From Rhizobacter koreensis (lineage in GTDB: Bacteria; Pseudomonadota; Gammaproteobacteria; Burkholderiales; Burkholderiaceae_C): a stretch of DNA of 64,000 nucleotides. Below are positions 26,188 through 35,909 of this stretch, piece by piece. The position numbers were made by a program, and so were the translations under genes. Where the stretch lies: NCBI RefSeq assembly GCF_013366375.1, contig NZ_JABWMJ010000001.1, positions 682,001 to 746,000 on the forward strand. The letters are read 5' to 3'. Numbering within the stretch: the first letter of the stretch is position 1; each line of letters starts with the position of its first letter. A model generated the notes under the pieces. The model did not search any database. It was given only the letters and a program-made list of their open reading frames with translations, and was not told the origin of the DNA.

Positions 26188-27147
26188 ATGCAAAGACGCT
26201 CGTTCATCGCCGCCTCGCTGATCGCCGCCTGCGTGTCCACGCCGGCGCTCGCCGCCGACCGCACCATCCGCATCGTCGTTCCCTACGCGCCGGGGGGTCC
26301 GACGGACGCGATGGCGCGCATCCTCCAGGGCCCGCTGCAGCAGGCGCTCGGCGCCACGGTGCTGATCGAGAACGTGCCGGGCGCCGGCGGTGCGCTCGGT
26401 GCGCAGCAGGTCCTGCGCGCGCCGGCCGACGGCAACACCTTCTTCCTCGGCAACAACGGGCCGAGCGCGGTCACGCCGCTGCTGCAGAAGGCCGCGAGCT
26501 TCGACCCGCTGAAGGACTTCGTGCCGGTGTCGATGATCGCCAAGGCGACCATGCAGCTCGTCGTCAGCTCGGCGGTGCCGGCCAACGACATGGCGTCGTT
26601 CATCGCCTATGCGCGCGCCAACCCCGGCAAGCTCAACTACGCGAGCGCCGGCATCGGCTCGCTCGGCCACCTCGGGTCCGAGCTGCTCGCCAAGCAGGCC
26701 GGGCTGCAGATGACGCACGTGCCGTACAAGGGCCAGGCGCCGACGCTCAACGCGCTGCTCGGCAACGAAGTGCAGGTGCTGCTCACGACGCCGACCGACG
26801 CGATGCGGGCGCACATCGCCTCGGGGCGCATCAAGCTGATCGCGGTGACCTCCGAGGAGCCGTCGCCGCTCGACCCGAAGGCCGATCTCGTGCAGCGCGC
26901 GGTGCCGGGCTTCGTCCTCTACTCGTGGTTCGCGCTGATGGCGAAGGCGGGCACGCCCGAGCCGGCGCTCGCGCCGGTGCAGAAGGCGCTCGCGAGTGCG
27001 CTCGCGACCGACGACGTGCGGCGCCGCTTCGAAGGCCTCGGCGTCGCGGTCGACACCGGCCGGCCGGCCGCCGTCACCGCCTACATCCGTCAGGACGTGA
27101 CGCGCTGGAGCGCGATCATCAGGGAGCGCGACATCCGCGCCGAATGA
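26188..27147 (+). CDS. Bug-family (TctC) solute-binding protein
   Basis: 319 residues from ATG 26188 (GAGGAG upstream). The signal peptide ends in ALAADRT. The mature part begins TIRIVVPYAPGGPTDAMAR and shows VLIENVPGAGGALG and MTHVPYKGQAPTLNALLG, the Bug signatures. It resembles the Bug protein at 29520 (shared TAGIGSLGHL-like and THVPYKGQ stretches) more than the others, so these two may be paralogues. No membrane partners are nearby. Confidence 0.93.
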   Translation: MQRRSFIAASLIAACVSTPALAADRTIRIVVPYAPGGPTDAMARILQGPLQQALGATVLIENVPGAGGALGAQQVLRAPADGNTFFLGNNGPSAVTPLLQKAASFDPLKDFVPVSMIAKATMQLVVSSAVPANDMASFIAYARANPGKLNYASAGIGSLGHLGSELLAKQAGLQMTHVPYKGQAPTLNALLGNEVQVLLTTPTDAMRAHIASGRIKLIAVTSEEPSPLDPKADLVQRAVPGFVLYSWFALMAKAGTPEPALAPVQKALASALATDDVRRRFEGLGVAVDTGRPAAVTAYIRQDVTRWSAIIRERDIRAE

Positions 27148-27241
27148 ACGCCGCCGCGCGCAGCGTGCGAGCGTGCCGCTCACGGATCGGCCGGGCCGGC
27201 AGGCCGAGGGCCGATCGGACATCGACGAACGGAGACCACCG

Positions 27242-28195
27242 ATGAAGACGATCCTCGCTGCCGTGGCGCTCGCGCTCTGCGCCACCGCGCACGCGCAGTC
27301 CGACTATCCGAACCAGGCGATCCATCTGGTCGTACCGTTCCCGCCCGGCAGCACCTCCGACATCGCGGCACGCGCGGTGGCACAGAAGATCGCCGGCCCG
27401 CTCGGCCAGCCGGTGCTGGTCGAGAATCGCCCGGGCGCGAACGGGGCACTCGGCATGCAGGCGGTGGCGCGCGCCAGGCCCGACGGCTACACGCTGGTCG
27501 TCGGCTCGGTGTCGTCGACCGCGGTGCCGGCGGCCATCATGAAGACGCCGCCGTTCGACCTGCTGCGCGAGTTCCAGCCGGTGGCGGTGATCGCCGGCAC
27601 CACGCTCGTGCTGATGGCCGCGAAGGAAGCGCCCTACGACAGCGTCGCCGACCTGCTGGCCGCCGCCCGCAAGGCACCCGGCAGCATGACCTACGGCAAC
27701 TCGGCGGGCCTGTTCCTGCTCGCGATGGAATCGCTGAAGATCCAGTCGCGCACCGACTTCCGCGCGATCGCCTACAAGGGGCCCGGCGATGCCGCCAACG
27801 ACCTGGTCGGCGGGCGCCTGTCGGTGCAGCCCGATTCGCTCGGCTCGGCGACCCGGCTGATCCAGGCCGGCCGCACCAAGCCGCTGGCGGTGCTGAGCGG
27901 CAAGCGCACGTCGGCGTTCCCGCAGGTCCCAACGATGCAGGAGCTCGGCTACAAGGACTTCGACTTCAACAGCTGGATCGGGATCCTCGCGCCGGCCGGC
28001 ACGCCCGAGCCGATCGTGGAGCGCCTGCACCGCGAGATCGCCCGGGCGGTCGCCGCCGACGACGTGCGGCAGAGCTACGTCGCCGCCGGCATGGATCCGG
28101 TATCGATGACGCCGACCGAGTACCGGGCACTGCTCGCCCGCGAGACCGCGAAGTACCAGCGCATCGTGCAGGAAGCCGGCATCGAGAAGCAGTGA
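27242..28195 (+). CDS. Bug-family (TctC) solute-binding protein
   Basis: 317 residues from ATG 27242, preceded by CGGAGACC. The signal peptide ends AHAQSDYP. Family marks are IHLVVPFPPGSTSDIAARA, VLVENRPGANGALG and the C-terminal GILAPAGTPEPIVERLH. It follows the previous Bug gene by 94 bases in the same direction, a tandem arrangement. A putative FadR-type operator follows its stop, ahead of the acyl-CoA dehydrogenase. Confidence 0.93.
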   Translation: MKTILAAVALALCATAHAQSDYPNQAIHLVVPFPPGSTSDIAARAVAQKIAGPLGQPVLVENRPGANGALGMQAVARARPDGYTLVVGSVSSTAVPAAIMKTPPFDLLREFQPVAVIAGTTLVLMAAKEAPYDSVADLLAAARKAPGSMTYGNSAGLFLLAMESLKIQSRTDFRAIAYKGPGDAANDLVGGRLSVQPDSLGSATRLIQAGRTKPLAVLSGKRTSAFPQVPTMQELGYKDFDFNSWIGILAPAGTPEPIVERLHREIARAVAADDVRQSYVAAGMDPVSMTPTEYRALLARETAKYQRIVQEAGIEKQ

Positions 28196-28252
28196 TGCCG
28201 CGCGCCGCCGCATGCGGGTCGCCGTGGGGTGACGCGGCGCGCGCGCTGTAGT

Positions 28253-28265
28253 ATGGTAGAACCAT
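28253..28265. promoter_or_regulatory. FadR-type GntR operator-like palindrome
   Basis: ATGGT-AGA-ACCAT is a perfect 13-bp dyad whose core TGGTnnnACCA is the general operator form of the FadR subfamily of GntR regulators. It overlaps a possible -10 (TAGTAT, 28249-28254) and lies about 97 bases before the acyl-CoA dehydrogenase start. No FadR-type regulator is encoded in the window. Confidence 0.4.
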
Positions 28266-28361
28266 TGATCGATCGGCATCATTGGTGTGCCGACGGCTCT
28301 CTTGGAACGCGGCGCCCGCGCCCGTAGCCTCGAATCCTCCCCTCCAGACCAGGATCCACGC

Positions 28362-29501
28362 ATGAACTTCACCGAGGAACAGATCGCCTTTCGCGACAGC
28401 ATCCGGCGCATGGTCGACCGGCACGTCGCGCCGATCGCCGCCGAGGTCGACGAGACCGACCGCTTTCCCGAGGAACTCGTCAAGCTGTACGGCGAGATGG
28501 GGCTGATGCAGCTGTGGATCCCGGAGCGCTACGGCGGGCCCGAAGGCAACCTCACGATGATGTGCATCGCGCGCGAGGAGATCTCGCGCGTCTCGCCGGC
28601 CTGCGGCTCGATCGCCGGCCTCAACACGATGTTCATCATGCCGCTGCTCCACTTCGGCACCGAGGAGCAGCGCGAGCGGTTCCTGCGACCGGTCGCCGAG
28701 GGCGGCGTGGTCACCGCGATCGCGATCTCCGAGCCGCAGGCGGGTTCGGACGTCGGCGCGATGACGACGCGCGCGGTGCGCGACGGCGATTCGTACGTCA
28801 TCAACGGTCGCAAGCAGTGGTGCAGCTACGGCGTGGTCGCCGACTACATCGTGGTGATGGCGCGCACGTCCGGGCAGTCGGGCGCCGAGGGCATCAGCGC
28901 GTTCGTCGTCGAGCCGAAGAAGATGAAGGGCGTCACCTTCGGCCGTCACGAGCGCAAGATGGGCTGGCGCGGCGCGCCCAACACGCCGATCTTCTTCGAC
29001 AACGTCCGGGTGCCGGTCGAGAACCTGATCGGCGAGGAAGGCAAGGGCTTCAAGGCGTCGATGCGCGCGCTCGACCTCAACCGGCCGACCATCGGCGCGC
29101 AGTGCGTCGGCCTCGCGCAGGGCGCCCTCGACGCGTCGATCGCCTACGCGAAGGAGCGCAAGCAGTTCAAGCGCAGCATCGCCGAGTTCCAGGGCGTGCA
29201 GTTCATGCTGGCCGACATGGCGATCGGCATCGAGGCGGCGCGTGCGCTGGTCTACGAGTGCGCGCGCGCCGGCGACACCGGCGACTGGGAGCGCCTCAAC
29301 TACCTCGCGAGCGTGGCCAAGTGCTTCGGCAGCGACATGGCGATGAAGGTCACCACCGACGCGGTGCAGATCTTCGGCGGCTACGGCTACACGATGGACT
29401 ACCCGGTCGAGCGGATGATGCGCGACGCCAAGCTCGCGCAGATCTTCGAGGGTACCAACCAGATCCAGCGCGTCGTGATCGCCAAGCAGCTGCTCGCCTG
29501 A
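28362..29501 (+). CDS. Acyl-CoA dehydrogenase
   Basis: 379 residues from ATG 28362; the longer frame adds unaligned residues. All usual parts are present: the N-terminal helical domain, [20 protein letters not shown] with FAD contacts, [55 protein letters not shown] and the C-terminal [11 protein letters not shown], whose Glu is the catalytic base position of short-chain-type enzymes. It should oxidise a short or branched acyl-CoA and pass electrons to ETF. A Bug gene follows 18 bases downstream in the same operon. Confidence 0.93.
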   Translation: MNFTEEQIAFRDSIRRMVDRHVAPIAAEVDETDRFPEELVKLYGEMGLMQLWIPERYGGPEGNLTMMCIAREEISRVSPACGSIAGLNTMFIMPLLHFGTEEQRERFLRPVAEGGVVTAIAISEPQAGSDVGAMTTRAVRDGDSYVINGRKQWCSYGVVADYIVVMARTSGQSGAEGISAFVVEPKKMKGVTFGRHERKMGWRGAPNTPIFFDNVRVPVENLIGEEGKGFKASMRALDLNRPTIGAQCVGLAQGALDASIAYAKERKQFKRSIAEFQGVQFMLADMAIGIEAARALVYECARAGDTGDWERLNYLASVAKCFGSDMAMKVTTDAVQIFGGYGYTMDYPVERMMRDAKLAQIFEGTNQIQRVVIAKQLLA

Positions 29502-29519
29502 CGCAGGGAGACGTCGACG

Positions 29520-30482
29520 ATGCGCACCATCCGTGGCTACCTGCTCGCCCTGCTCGCCGTGCTGAGCGGCGCCGCCGCGGCGCAGCCGGCATTCCCCGAC
29601 AAGCCGATCCGGCTCGTCATCCCGTTCGCCGCCGGCGGCACGACCGACATCATGGCGCGCGTGCTGCAGGAGCCGCTGCAGAAGTCGCTCGGGCAGACGC
29701 TGATCGTCGACAACAAGCCGGGCGCCTCGGGCGTGCTCGCCGCGCGCGAGGTGATCCGCGCCAGGCCCGACGGCCACACCCTCTTCTTCGTCAACAACGG
29801 CAACGTCGCGGTCGCGCCGGCGGTGGTGAAGGATGCGAACTACGACGGCCTCAAGGACTTCACCCCGGTCACGCTGGTGGCGACCGCGCCGCTGATGGCC
29901 GTGGTGCCGGCCGCGCTGCCGGTCGACGACCTGCGCGGCTTCATCGAGTACGCGAAGAAGCAGCCGGTCGCCTACGCCACGGCAGGCATCGGCTCGTTCG
30001 GCCATCTCGCGACCGAGCTGTTCGCACGGCGCGCCGGCATCAAGATGACGCACGTGCCGTACAAGGGCCAGGGCCCGACGACGAACGCGGTGATCGCCGG
30101 CGAGGTGCAGCTCCTCATCACCACGGCGTCGGCGGCGATGAACGAGTTCATCGCCAACAAGCGCCTCAAGCTGCTCGCGGTGACCTCGCCCGAGCCGTCG
30201 CCGATCGTGCCCGGTGCGCCGACGATGGCGTCGGTGCTGCCGGGCTATGCCGCCGAGAGCTGGTTCGCGATCATCGGCCCGGCCGGCATGCCCGCCGACG
30301 TGGTCGACAAGCTCAACGACGCAATCGCCCGGGCGCTGCAGATCCCCGACGTGCAGCAGCGCTTCACCGGTTTCGGCGTGCTCGCGAAGTCGTCCACGCC
30401 GCGCCAGCTCGCCGACCGCACCGCGGCCGAGATCGCGCGCTGGGCGCCGGTCATCCGCGAGAGCAACATCCGCGCGGAGTAG
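29520..30482 (+). CDS. Bug-family (TctC) solute-binding protein
   Basis: 320 residues from ATG 29520, with GGGAGACG upstream. Signal peptide ends AAAAQPAFP. Visible marks are IRLVIPFAAGGTTDIMAR, LIVDNKPGASGVLAARE, and TAGIGSFGHLATELFARRAG. In operon with the acyl-CoA dehydrogenase, so its ligand is probably the free acid whose CoA ester that enzyme oxidises. It is the fourth Bug protein in the window. Confidence 0.93.
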   Translation: MRTIRGYLLALLAVLSGAAAAQPAFPDKPIRLVIPFAAGGTTDIMARVLQEPLQKSLGQTLIVDNKPGASGVLAAREVIRARPDGHTLFFVNNGNVAVAPAVVKDANYDGLKDFTPVTLVATAPLMAVVPAALPVDDLRGFIEYAKKQPVAYATAGIGSFGHLATELFARRAGIKMTHVPYKGQGPTTNAVIAGEVQLLITTASAAMNEFIANKRLKLLAVTSPEPSPIVPGAPTMASVLPGYAAESWFAIIGPAGMPADVVDKLNDAIARALQIPDVQQRFTGFGVLAKSSTPRQLADRTAAEIARWAPVIRESNIRAE

Positions 30483-30490
30483 CGAACGCA

Positions 30491-30529
30491 GCGGGCGCCT
30501 GCTGGGTGTCGGAGCCGGCGGGCGCCCGC
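30491..30529. terminator. GC-rich inverted repeat between convergent genes
   Basis: GCGGGCGCC (30491-30499) and GGCGCCCGC (30521-30529) are perfect inverted repeats in the gap between the convergent Bug and nitroreductase genes. No U-run follows on either strand, so the terminator role is inferred from position. Confidence 0.35.
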
Positions 30530-30585
30530 CGCCTGCACGCGAAAGCCGCGGCAGCCGACGTCGCGACCGCGTCGAAAGCTCCGGC

Positions 30586-31344
30586 CTAAGCCGCGGGCGC
30601 GGGCGGTGCCGCCGGCGCGTCCGACACCCACTCGACCACCTCGCCGAGCGCCGCACGCTCGGTGCGGAACGCGTTCGCAGGGTGTGCGGGGTCGGCGTAC
30701 CCGAACGAGACACCGCAGACCACGAGCCGGTCGCTGCGGATGCCGAGGCGCCCGCGCCAGAAGCCGGGATACGCCGCGAGGGCCGCCTGCGCGATCGACG
30801 CCACGCCGGCCGCCCGCGCGGCCAGCATGAAGGTCGAGACCCAGGCGCCGCAATCGACCGCGCCGTAGACGCCGAGCTCGCGATCGGTGGTGACCAAGGC
30901 GACGTGCGGGGCGCCGAACAAGCGGAAGTTCTCCGCCGCCTGGCGCGCGCCGCCGGCGCGGTCGCCGCGCGCCACGCCGACCGCTTCGTAGAGCTGGAAG
31001 CCGCAGCGCCGGCGCCGCTCGAGGTAGATGCCCTGGTACTCGGCCGGCCACGCGAAGTCGGGGTCGGGCGCGTGCGCCTCGGCGTGGCGTGGCAACGCCT
31101 CGCGTGCGGCCTCGATAGCGGCGCCGCTCAGGAGGTGCACGCGCCAGGGCTGCGCGTTGCACCACGACGCCGTGCGCTGGGCCGCGGCGAGGATGCGCTC
31201 GATCGTCGCGTGCGGCACCGGGTCGGGCCGAAAGCCGCGGCAGCTGCCGCGCTCGGCGAGCAGCGCGGCGAGCGCCGGCAGGCGATCGCCCGACGCGGTC
31301 ACGTCAGCGCCCGGTTCAGTGCCGCTTTCGGTGTCGCGCCGCAT
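30586..31344 (-). CDS. Nitroreductase-family protein
   Basis: 252 residues. The FMN-binding pattern is visible: RGSCRGFRPDPVP near residue 33, ASWCNAQPWRVHLL near 60, GVYGAVDCGAWVSTFMLAA near 155, and the C-terminal VVCGVSFGYADPAHPAN. Members reduce nitro groups, quinones or other acceptors with NAD(P)H. It starts 7 bases after boxA and is probably the last gene of the boxRCBA transcript. With the DUF4863 gene nearby, a role in entry of nitro-substituted benzoates is a hypothesis; a flavin-reductase or redox-support role is equally possible. Confidence 0.85.
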   Translation of the reverse strand: MRRDTESGTEPGADVTASGDRLPALAALLAERGSCRGFRPDPVPHATIERILAAAQRTASWCNAQPWRVHLLSGAAIEAAREALPRHAEAHAPDPDFAWPAEYQGIYLERRRRCGFQLYEAVGVARGDRAGGARQAAENFRLFGAPHVALVTTDRELGVYGAVDCGAWVSTFMLAARAAGVASIAQAALAAYPGFWRGRLGIRSDRLVVCGVSFGYADPAHPANAFRTERAALGEVVEWVSDAPAAPPAPAA

Positions 31345-31351
31345 GCCGGCG

Positions 31352-32635
31352 TCAGTACGTCTCGAGGTGCAGCCGGCCTTCGGCCTTGAGCGCCGGGCCG
31401 AGCCCGTCCCAGCCGATGCCGGCTTCCTCGGCGACGTCGCGCAACGCGAGCACGACGCCTTCTTCCATGCTCTTGAGCCCGCACACGTAGATGTACGTGT
31501 TGGCGTCCTTCAGCAGCGCGGCGAGATCGACCGCGCGCTCTCGCATCAGGTCCTGCACATAGCGCCTGGGCTGCCCCGGCACGCGCGAGAACGCGAGGTT
31601 GATGTCGATGAAGTCCTTCGGCAGGTTCTGCAGCGGCCCGAAGTAGGGCAGCTCCTGCGGCGAGCGCGCGCCGAAGAACAGCATCAGCTTGCCGCTCGCG
31701 AACTTGCCCGACTTGCGCAGGCGCCGGCGCCACTCGGTCATCGCGCGCATCGGCGCGCTGCCGGTGCCGGTGCAGATCATCACGATGTTCGAGTGCGGGT
31801 GGTTCGGCATCAGGAAGCTGCTGCCGAACGGGCCGATCACCTGCACGGTGTCGCCGACCTTGAGGTCGCACACGTAGTTCGAGCACACGCCGGCGGTCGG
31901 CCGGCCCTGGTGGTCCTCGGTCACGCGCTTGACCGTGAGCGAGACGTTGTTGTAGCCGGGGCGCTCGCCGTTGCGCGGGCTCGCGATCGAGTACTGGCGT
32001 GCCACGTGCGGCTTGCCGCGCGCGTCGACGCCGGGCGGCACGATGCCGATCGACTGGCCTTCGAGCACCGGGAACGGCATGTTGCCGAAGTCGAGCACGA
32101 CGTGATGCGTCTCGCTCGCGAAGCCGGCCTCGGTGCAGTTGAAGTTGCCGGTGACGGTGGCGGTGATCGGGTTCTTCGGGCCCCACACGTTCACGTACGC
32201 GCGCGCCGCCGACCACGGCGGCAGCGTCGAGCCCCAGGCGGCCGAGTTGAACGGCGCTTCGCCCGCGGCCGCGTCGGGGTCGACCGCGAGCACCGGCTCG
32301 GGCTCGACGGCCAGCGCGGTGTCGTGCGGCACGCCTTCAACTTCGAGCTGCTCGGGCGAGAGCTCGGCGGGCAGCTCGTCCCAGACCAGCTGCTCCTCGA
32401 CCGAGTACGCGCGCACCTGCGGCACGAGGCGCCAGTTGTCGATCGACCCGGTCGGGCACGGCGAGATGCAGTCCATGCAGAAGTTGCACTTGGTCGCGTC
32501 GACCACATAGTTGCGGTCGTCGTGGGTCACCGCGCCGACCGGGCAGGTCGCCTCGCAGGTGTTGCAGCGGATGCAGATCTCGGGGTCGATCAGGTGCTGC
32601 TTGAGCAACCCGGCCGGCGTCGCGGCGATGTCCAT
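31352..32635 (-). CDS. boxA: Benzoyl-CoA 2,3-epoxidase subunit A (reductase)
   Basis: 427 residues. The N-terminus carries two [4Fe-4S] clusters (C21-x2-C-x2-C-x3-C31 and C50-x2-C-x2-C-x3-C60). After a linker rich in Glu/Pro/Ala, a ferredoxin-NADP reductase-like module follows, with [12 protein letters not shown] for FAD and [14 protein letters not shown] for NADPH. BoxA passes electrons from NADPH to BoxB in the cytoplasm. Order boxC-boxB-boxA and near-normal length support a working protein. It lies 49 bases after boxB in the same operon. Confidence 0.96.
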   Translation of the reverse strand: MDIAATPAGLLKQHLIDPEICIRCNTCEATCPVGAVTHDDRNYVVDATKCNFCMDCISPCPTGSIDNWRLVPQVRAYSVEEQLVWDELPAELSPEQLEVEGVPHDTALAVEPEPVLAVDPDAAAGEAPFNSAAWGSTLPPWSAARAYVNVWGPKNPITATVTGNFNCTEAGFASETHHVVLDFGNMPFPVLEGQSIGIVPPGVDARGKPHVARQYSIASPRNGERPGYNNVSLTVKRVTEDHQGRPTAGVCSNYVCDLKVGDTVQVIGPFGSSFLMPNHPHSNIVMICTGTGSAPMRAMTEWRRRLRKSGKFASGKLMLFFGARSPQELPYFGPLQNLPKDFIDINLAFSRVPGQPRRYVQDLMRERAVDLAALLKDANTYIYVCGLKSMEEGVVLALRDVAEEAGIGWDGLGPALKAEGRLHLETY

Positions 32636-32684
32636 GCGTGTGGGTGTCGTGGAGCCGGGCGAAGGGCGCCCGGCCCGCGCGATA

Positions 32685-34109
32685 TCAGTTAAAGCGGACG
32701 TACTCGAAGTCGATCGGCTGGCGGTTGATGCCCATCGCCGGCGGCGCGATCCAGTTGGCGAACCGGCCGGGCTCGACGACGCGCCCCATCAGCGAGCCGA
32801 CGAACGCGAAGTCCTCGGCCGACGGCAGCCACTCGTCGCGCCGGGCGGCCCATTCGGCCTCGCTGACCACCCGGCCGTCAGGCGACATCTTGATGCCCGC
32901 GAGGGCGCCGATCTGCCGGTTGAACGCCTTGTGCGGCACGGTCAGACGGGTCGGGATGCCCGCCTTTTCGAGCACCTTGTTCCAGCGCGCCACGCCGGCG
33001 ACCGAGTCCTTGATGAAGTCGTCGCGCAGCACCTCGTTGAGGGCGTTGAGCATCGGCACTTCCTTCTCGACCAGCTGGCCGTTCTGGACTTCGAGCACCT
33101 TGTAGGTCTGACCCTTGAGCACGTGGTCGTCGGTGCGCTTGCCTTCCTCGTAGCGGCCCTTGAGGCCCGAGCTGTAGAAGGTGGCGGCGTTGCTCGACTG
33201 GTCGGCGCCGAACAGGTCGATCGTGACGCTGTAGTGGAAGTTGAGGTAGCGCTGGATCGTCGGAAGGTCGATCGCGCCGGCCTCGCGGATCGTCTTCGGG
33301 TCGTCGGTCCTGAGCTCGTTCATCAGCTGTGCGGTGCGCTGCAGCACGCGCGAGACGCCGCTCTCGCCGACGAACATGTGGTGCGCTTCCTCGGTCAGCA
33401 TGAACTTGGTCGTGCGGGCCAGCGGGTCGAACGCGCTTTCCGAAAGCGCGGCGAGCTGGAACTTGCCGTCGCGGTCGGTGAAGTAGGTGAACATGAAGAA
33501 CGCCAGCCAGTCGGGCGTCTTCTCGTTGAACGCGCCGAGGATGCGCGGGTTGTTCTGGTCGCCCGACTGGCGCTCGAGCAGCGCGCCGGCCTCCTCGCGG
33601 CCGTCGCGGCCGAAGTGCTTCTGCAGCAGGTAGACCATCGCCCAGAGGTGACGGCCTTCCTCGACGTTGATCTGGAACAGGTTGCGCAGGTCGTACATCG
33701 ACGGCGCGGTGAGGCCGAGGTGGCGCTGCTGCTCGACCGACGCCGGCTCGGTGTCACCCTGCGTGACGATGATGCGGCGCAGGTTGGCGCGGTACTCGCC
33801 GGGCACGTCGGTCCACGCCTTCTCGCCCTTGTGATCGCCGAAGTGGATGGTGCGCTCGCTGCCGGGGTTGAGGAAGATGCCCCAGCGGTAGTCGCGCATC
33901 TTCACGTAGTCGAACTGGGCCCAGCCCTGCGGGTCGACGCTGACGGCGGTGCGCAGGTAGACGTCGAAGTCGGTCGAGCCCTCGGGGCCGACCTCGTCCC
34001 ACCAGTTGATGAAGTTGGGCTGCCACTGCTCGAGCGCGCGCTGCAGCGTGCGGTCCTCGGCGAGGTTGACGTTGTTGGGGATCTTTTCGCTGTAGTTGAT
34101 CGTCGACAT
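32685..34109 (-). CDS. boxB: Benzoyl-CoA 2,3-epoxidase subunit B (oxygenase)
   Basis: 474 residues from ATG 34109; upstream frame is shadow. BoxB is the diiron oxygenase that forms 2,3-epoxybenzoyl-CoA from benzoyl-CoA and O2. The carboxylate-bridged diiron ligands are seen in [14 protein letters not shown] near residue 150 and [15 protein letters not shown] near 240. The conserved start [13 protein letters not shown] and the C-terminal [21 protein letters not shown] match the family closely. It follows boxC by 44 bases. Confidence 0.97.
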   Translation of the reverse strand: MSTINYSEKIPNNVNLAEDRTLQRALEQWQPNFINWWDEVGPEGSTDFDVYLRTAVSVDPQGWAQFDYVKMRDYRWGIFLNPGSERTIHFGDHKGEKAWTDVPGEYRANLRRIIVTQGDTEPASVEQQRHLGLTAPSMYDLRNLFQINVEEGRHLWAMVYLLQKHFGRDGREEAGALLERQSGDQNNPRILGAFNEKTPDWLAFFMFTYFTDRDGKFQLAALSESAFDPLARTTKFMLTEEAHHMFVGESGVSRVLQRTAQLMNELRTDDPKTIREAGAIDLPTIQRYLNFHYSVTIDLFGADQSSNAATFYSSGLKGRYEEGKRTDDHVLKGQTYKVLEVQNGQLVEKEVPMLNALNEVLRDDFIKDSVAGVARWNKVLEKAGIPTRLTVPHKAFNRQIGALAGIKMSPDGRVVSEAEWAARRDEWLPSAEDFAFVGSLMGRVVEPGRFANWIAPPAMGINRQPIDFEYVRFN

Positions 34110-34153
34110 GAGATGTTCCGTTTCGGTGTGGGGGCGGCGCGGCGGGCGGAGCG

Positions 34154-35827
34154 CTAGACGCGGTCGAAGTCGAACTGGGCCTTGTCGCCCTTGCCGTAGA
34201 CCTTGAGCGCGCCCTTCTCGCCGACGGCGTTGGGGCGCTGGAAGATCCAGTTCTGCCAGGCCGTGAGGCGCCCGAAGATGCGCGTGAACATGTTCTCCGG
34301 GCCGTTGAAGCGCAGGTTCGCCTCCATGCCCGTCAGCGCGTCGGGCGACATCGCGGCGCGCTCCTCGAGCGCGATGCGGATCTCGTCGTCCCAGTCGATG
34401 TCGTCCGGGGCCGCGGTGGCCAGGCCGACCGCGAACGCGGCGTCGGCGTCGAGCCTGGTGCCGACGGTCGCGCGCACCGCGTCGAGCGCCGGCGCCTCCG
34501 CGTAGAAGCGGCGCTCGAGGCGCGACTGGCCGGTGACCATCGGGAAGAGGCCGAAGTTGGCCTCGCCGACCGCGATGGCCGGCGCGCGCTCGGGCTCGTC
34601 GGGCAAGGCGAGGTGGTAGATGCGGTCGGCGGCGAGCGCCAGTTCGAGCAGCGTGCCGGCGAAGCACGAGCCCGGCTCGACCAGCGCGAACAGGCTGCGC
34701 GACGACACGTCGAGGCGCGCGAAGGTGCGGCGCAGGAGGCCGATCGTCTCGCGCACCAGCCAGTGGCCGGCGTGCTCGGCGAGCACCGCGTCGATCGCGA
34801 GCACCGCGTCGGCCGCACCTTCCGTCTTGAGCAGCCAGGTGCCGATCTCGAGCTCGTTGGTGCGCATCTGCAGGATGGCGTCGTCGAGCTGGCGACCCAT
34901 CGCGAGCGGCCACCAGGCGGCGCCGGCGGCCTCGATCTCCGCCGGCGTGGTCGGTTGCGCGGCGCTCGGCGCCTTCACCGTGAACGTGGCGAGACGGCGC
35001 GCGCGGTCGATCTCGACGGTCACGAACTCGTAGACCAGCCGGTCGGCGTCGTACTCGGCCTCGAGCGGCGTCAGCGCGACGCCGCGCGCGTCGGCCGGGC
35101 GGTCGCTCTGCGCGGCGAGCTCCTCGGCGCGCTGCTGCACGCGGGCGGCGAACTGCTGCGGCTTGACCACCTCGTCGACAAGGCGCCATTCCTGCGCGCG
35201 CTTGCCGCGCACGCCTTCGCTGGTGGTGCAGAAGATGTCGGCGAGGTCGTGGCGGACCTTGCGCTTGTCGGTGACGCGGGTCAGGCCGCCGGTGCCCGGC
35301 AGCACGCCGAGCAGCGGCACTTCCGGGAGGCTCACCGCCGACGAGCGGTCGTCGATCAGCAGGATCTCGTCGCAGGCGAGGGCGAGCTCGTAGCCGCCGC
35401 CGGCGCAGGCGCCATTGACCGCGGCGATGAACTTGACCCCCGAGTGGGTCGACGAGTCCTCGATGCCGTTGCGCGTCTCGTTGGTGAACTTGCAGAAGTT
35501 CACCTTCCAGGCGTGGCTCGACAGGCCCAGCATGAAGATGTTCGCGCCGGAGCAGAACACGCGATCGCGCAGGCTGGTCACGACGACCGTGCGCACCTCC
35601 GGGTGCTCGAAGCGGACGCGGTTCAGCGCGTCGTGCAGCTCGATGTCGACGCCGAGGTCGTAGCTGTTGAGCTTGAGCTTGTAGCCGGGCTTCAGGCCCG
35701 CGTCCTCGTCGACCTTCATCGCGAGCGTCGCCACCGCGCCCTCGGTCGTCAGCGTCCAGTGACGGTAGTCGGCGGGCGACGTTCGGTAGTCGACGCGGTC
35801 GAGGCGGGTGCGGTCCGGTGCGTTCAT
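34154..35827 (-). CDS. boxC: Benzoyl-CoA-dihydrodiol lyase (2,3-epoxybenzoyl-CoA dihydrolase)
   Basis: 557 residues from ATG 35827, with CAGGAGACCGC just upstream; a longer frame starts 13 codons earlier. BoxC belongs to the crotonase superfamily with a duplicated domain. It hydrolyses the epoxide and opens the ring to 3,4-dehydroadipyl-CoA semialdehyde and formate. Visible are RTVVVTSLRDRVFCSGANIF with the first oxyanion hole, AAVNGACAGGGYELALACDE, and ALVEPGSCFAGTLLELALA in the second half. It is the first gene after boxR, behind its own promoter with an operator-like site. Confidence 0.97.
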   Translation of the reverse strand: MNAPDRTRLDRVDYRTSPADYRHWTLTTEGAVATLAMKVDEDAGLKPGYKLKLNSYDLGVDIELHDALNRVRFEHPEVRTVVVTSLRDRVFCSGANIFMLGLSSHAWKVNFCKFTNETRNGIEDSSTHSGVKFIAAVNGACAGGGYELALACDEILLIDDRSSAVSLPEVPLLGVLPGTGGLTRVTDKRKVRHDLADIFCTTSEGVRGKRAQEWRLVDEVVKPQQFAARVQQRAEELAAQSDRPADARGVALTPLEAEYDADRLVYEFVTVEIDRARRLATFTVKAPSAAQPTTPAEIEAAGAAWWPLAMGRQLDDAILQMRTNELEIGTWLLKTEGAADAVLAIDAVLAEHAGHWLVRETIGLLRRTFARLDVSSRSLFALVEPGSCFAGTLLELALAADRIYHLALPDEPERAPAIAVGEANFGLFPMVTGQSRLERRFYAEAPALDAVRATVGTRLDADAAFAVGLATAAPDDIDWDDEIRIALEERAAMSPDALTGMEANLRFNGPENMFTRIFGRLTAWQNWIFQRPNAVGEKGALKVYGKGDKAQFDFDRV

Positions 35828-35861
35828 GCGGTCTCCTGAGCTGACGGGCTGGCCAACCGCG

Positions 35862-35909
35862 TGCACTTTACTGCAATTGATCGCCGTGTCAAGCGGGCAC
35901 TTTAATGCT
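35862..35909 (-). promoter_or_regulatory. boxC promoter with BoxR operator-like sites
   Basis: On the minus strand TTGACA (35892-35887) and TAAAGT (35870-35865) are spaced 16 bases, a good sigma-70 promoter. TGCA-N6-TGCA (35862-35875) covers the -10, and a related 14-mer (35896-35909, 11 of 14 matches) lies just upstream of the -35 inside the end of boxR. The related regulator BzdR is known to recognise TGCA repeats of this form, so repression by BoxR relieved by benzoyl-CoA is expected. Confidence 0.65.
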
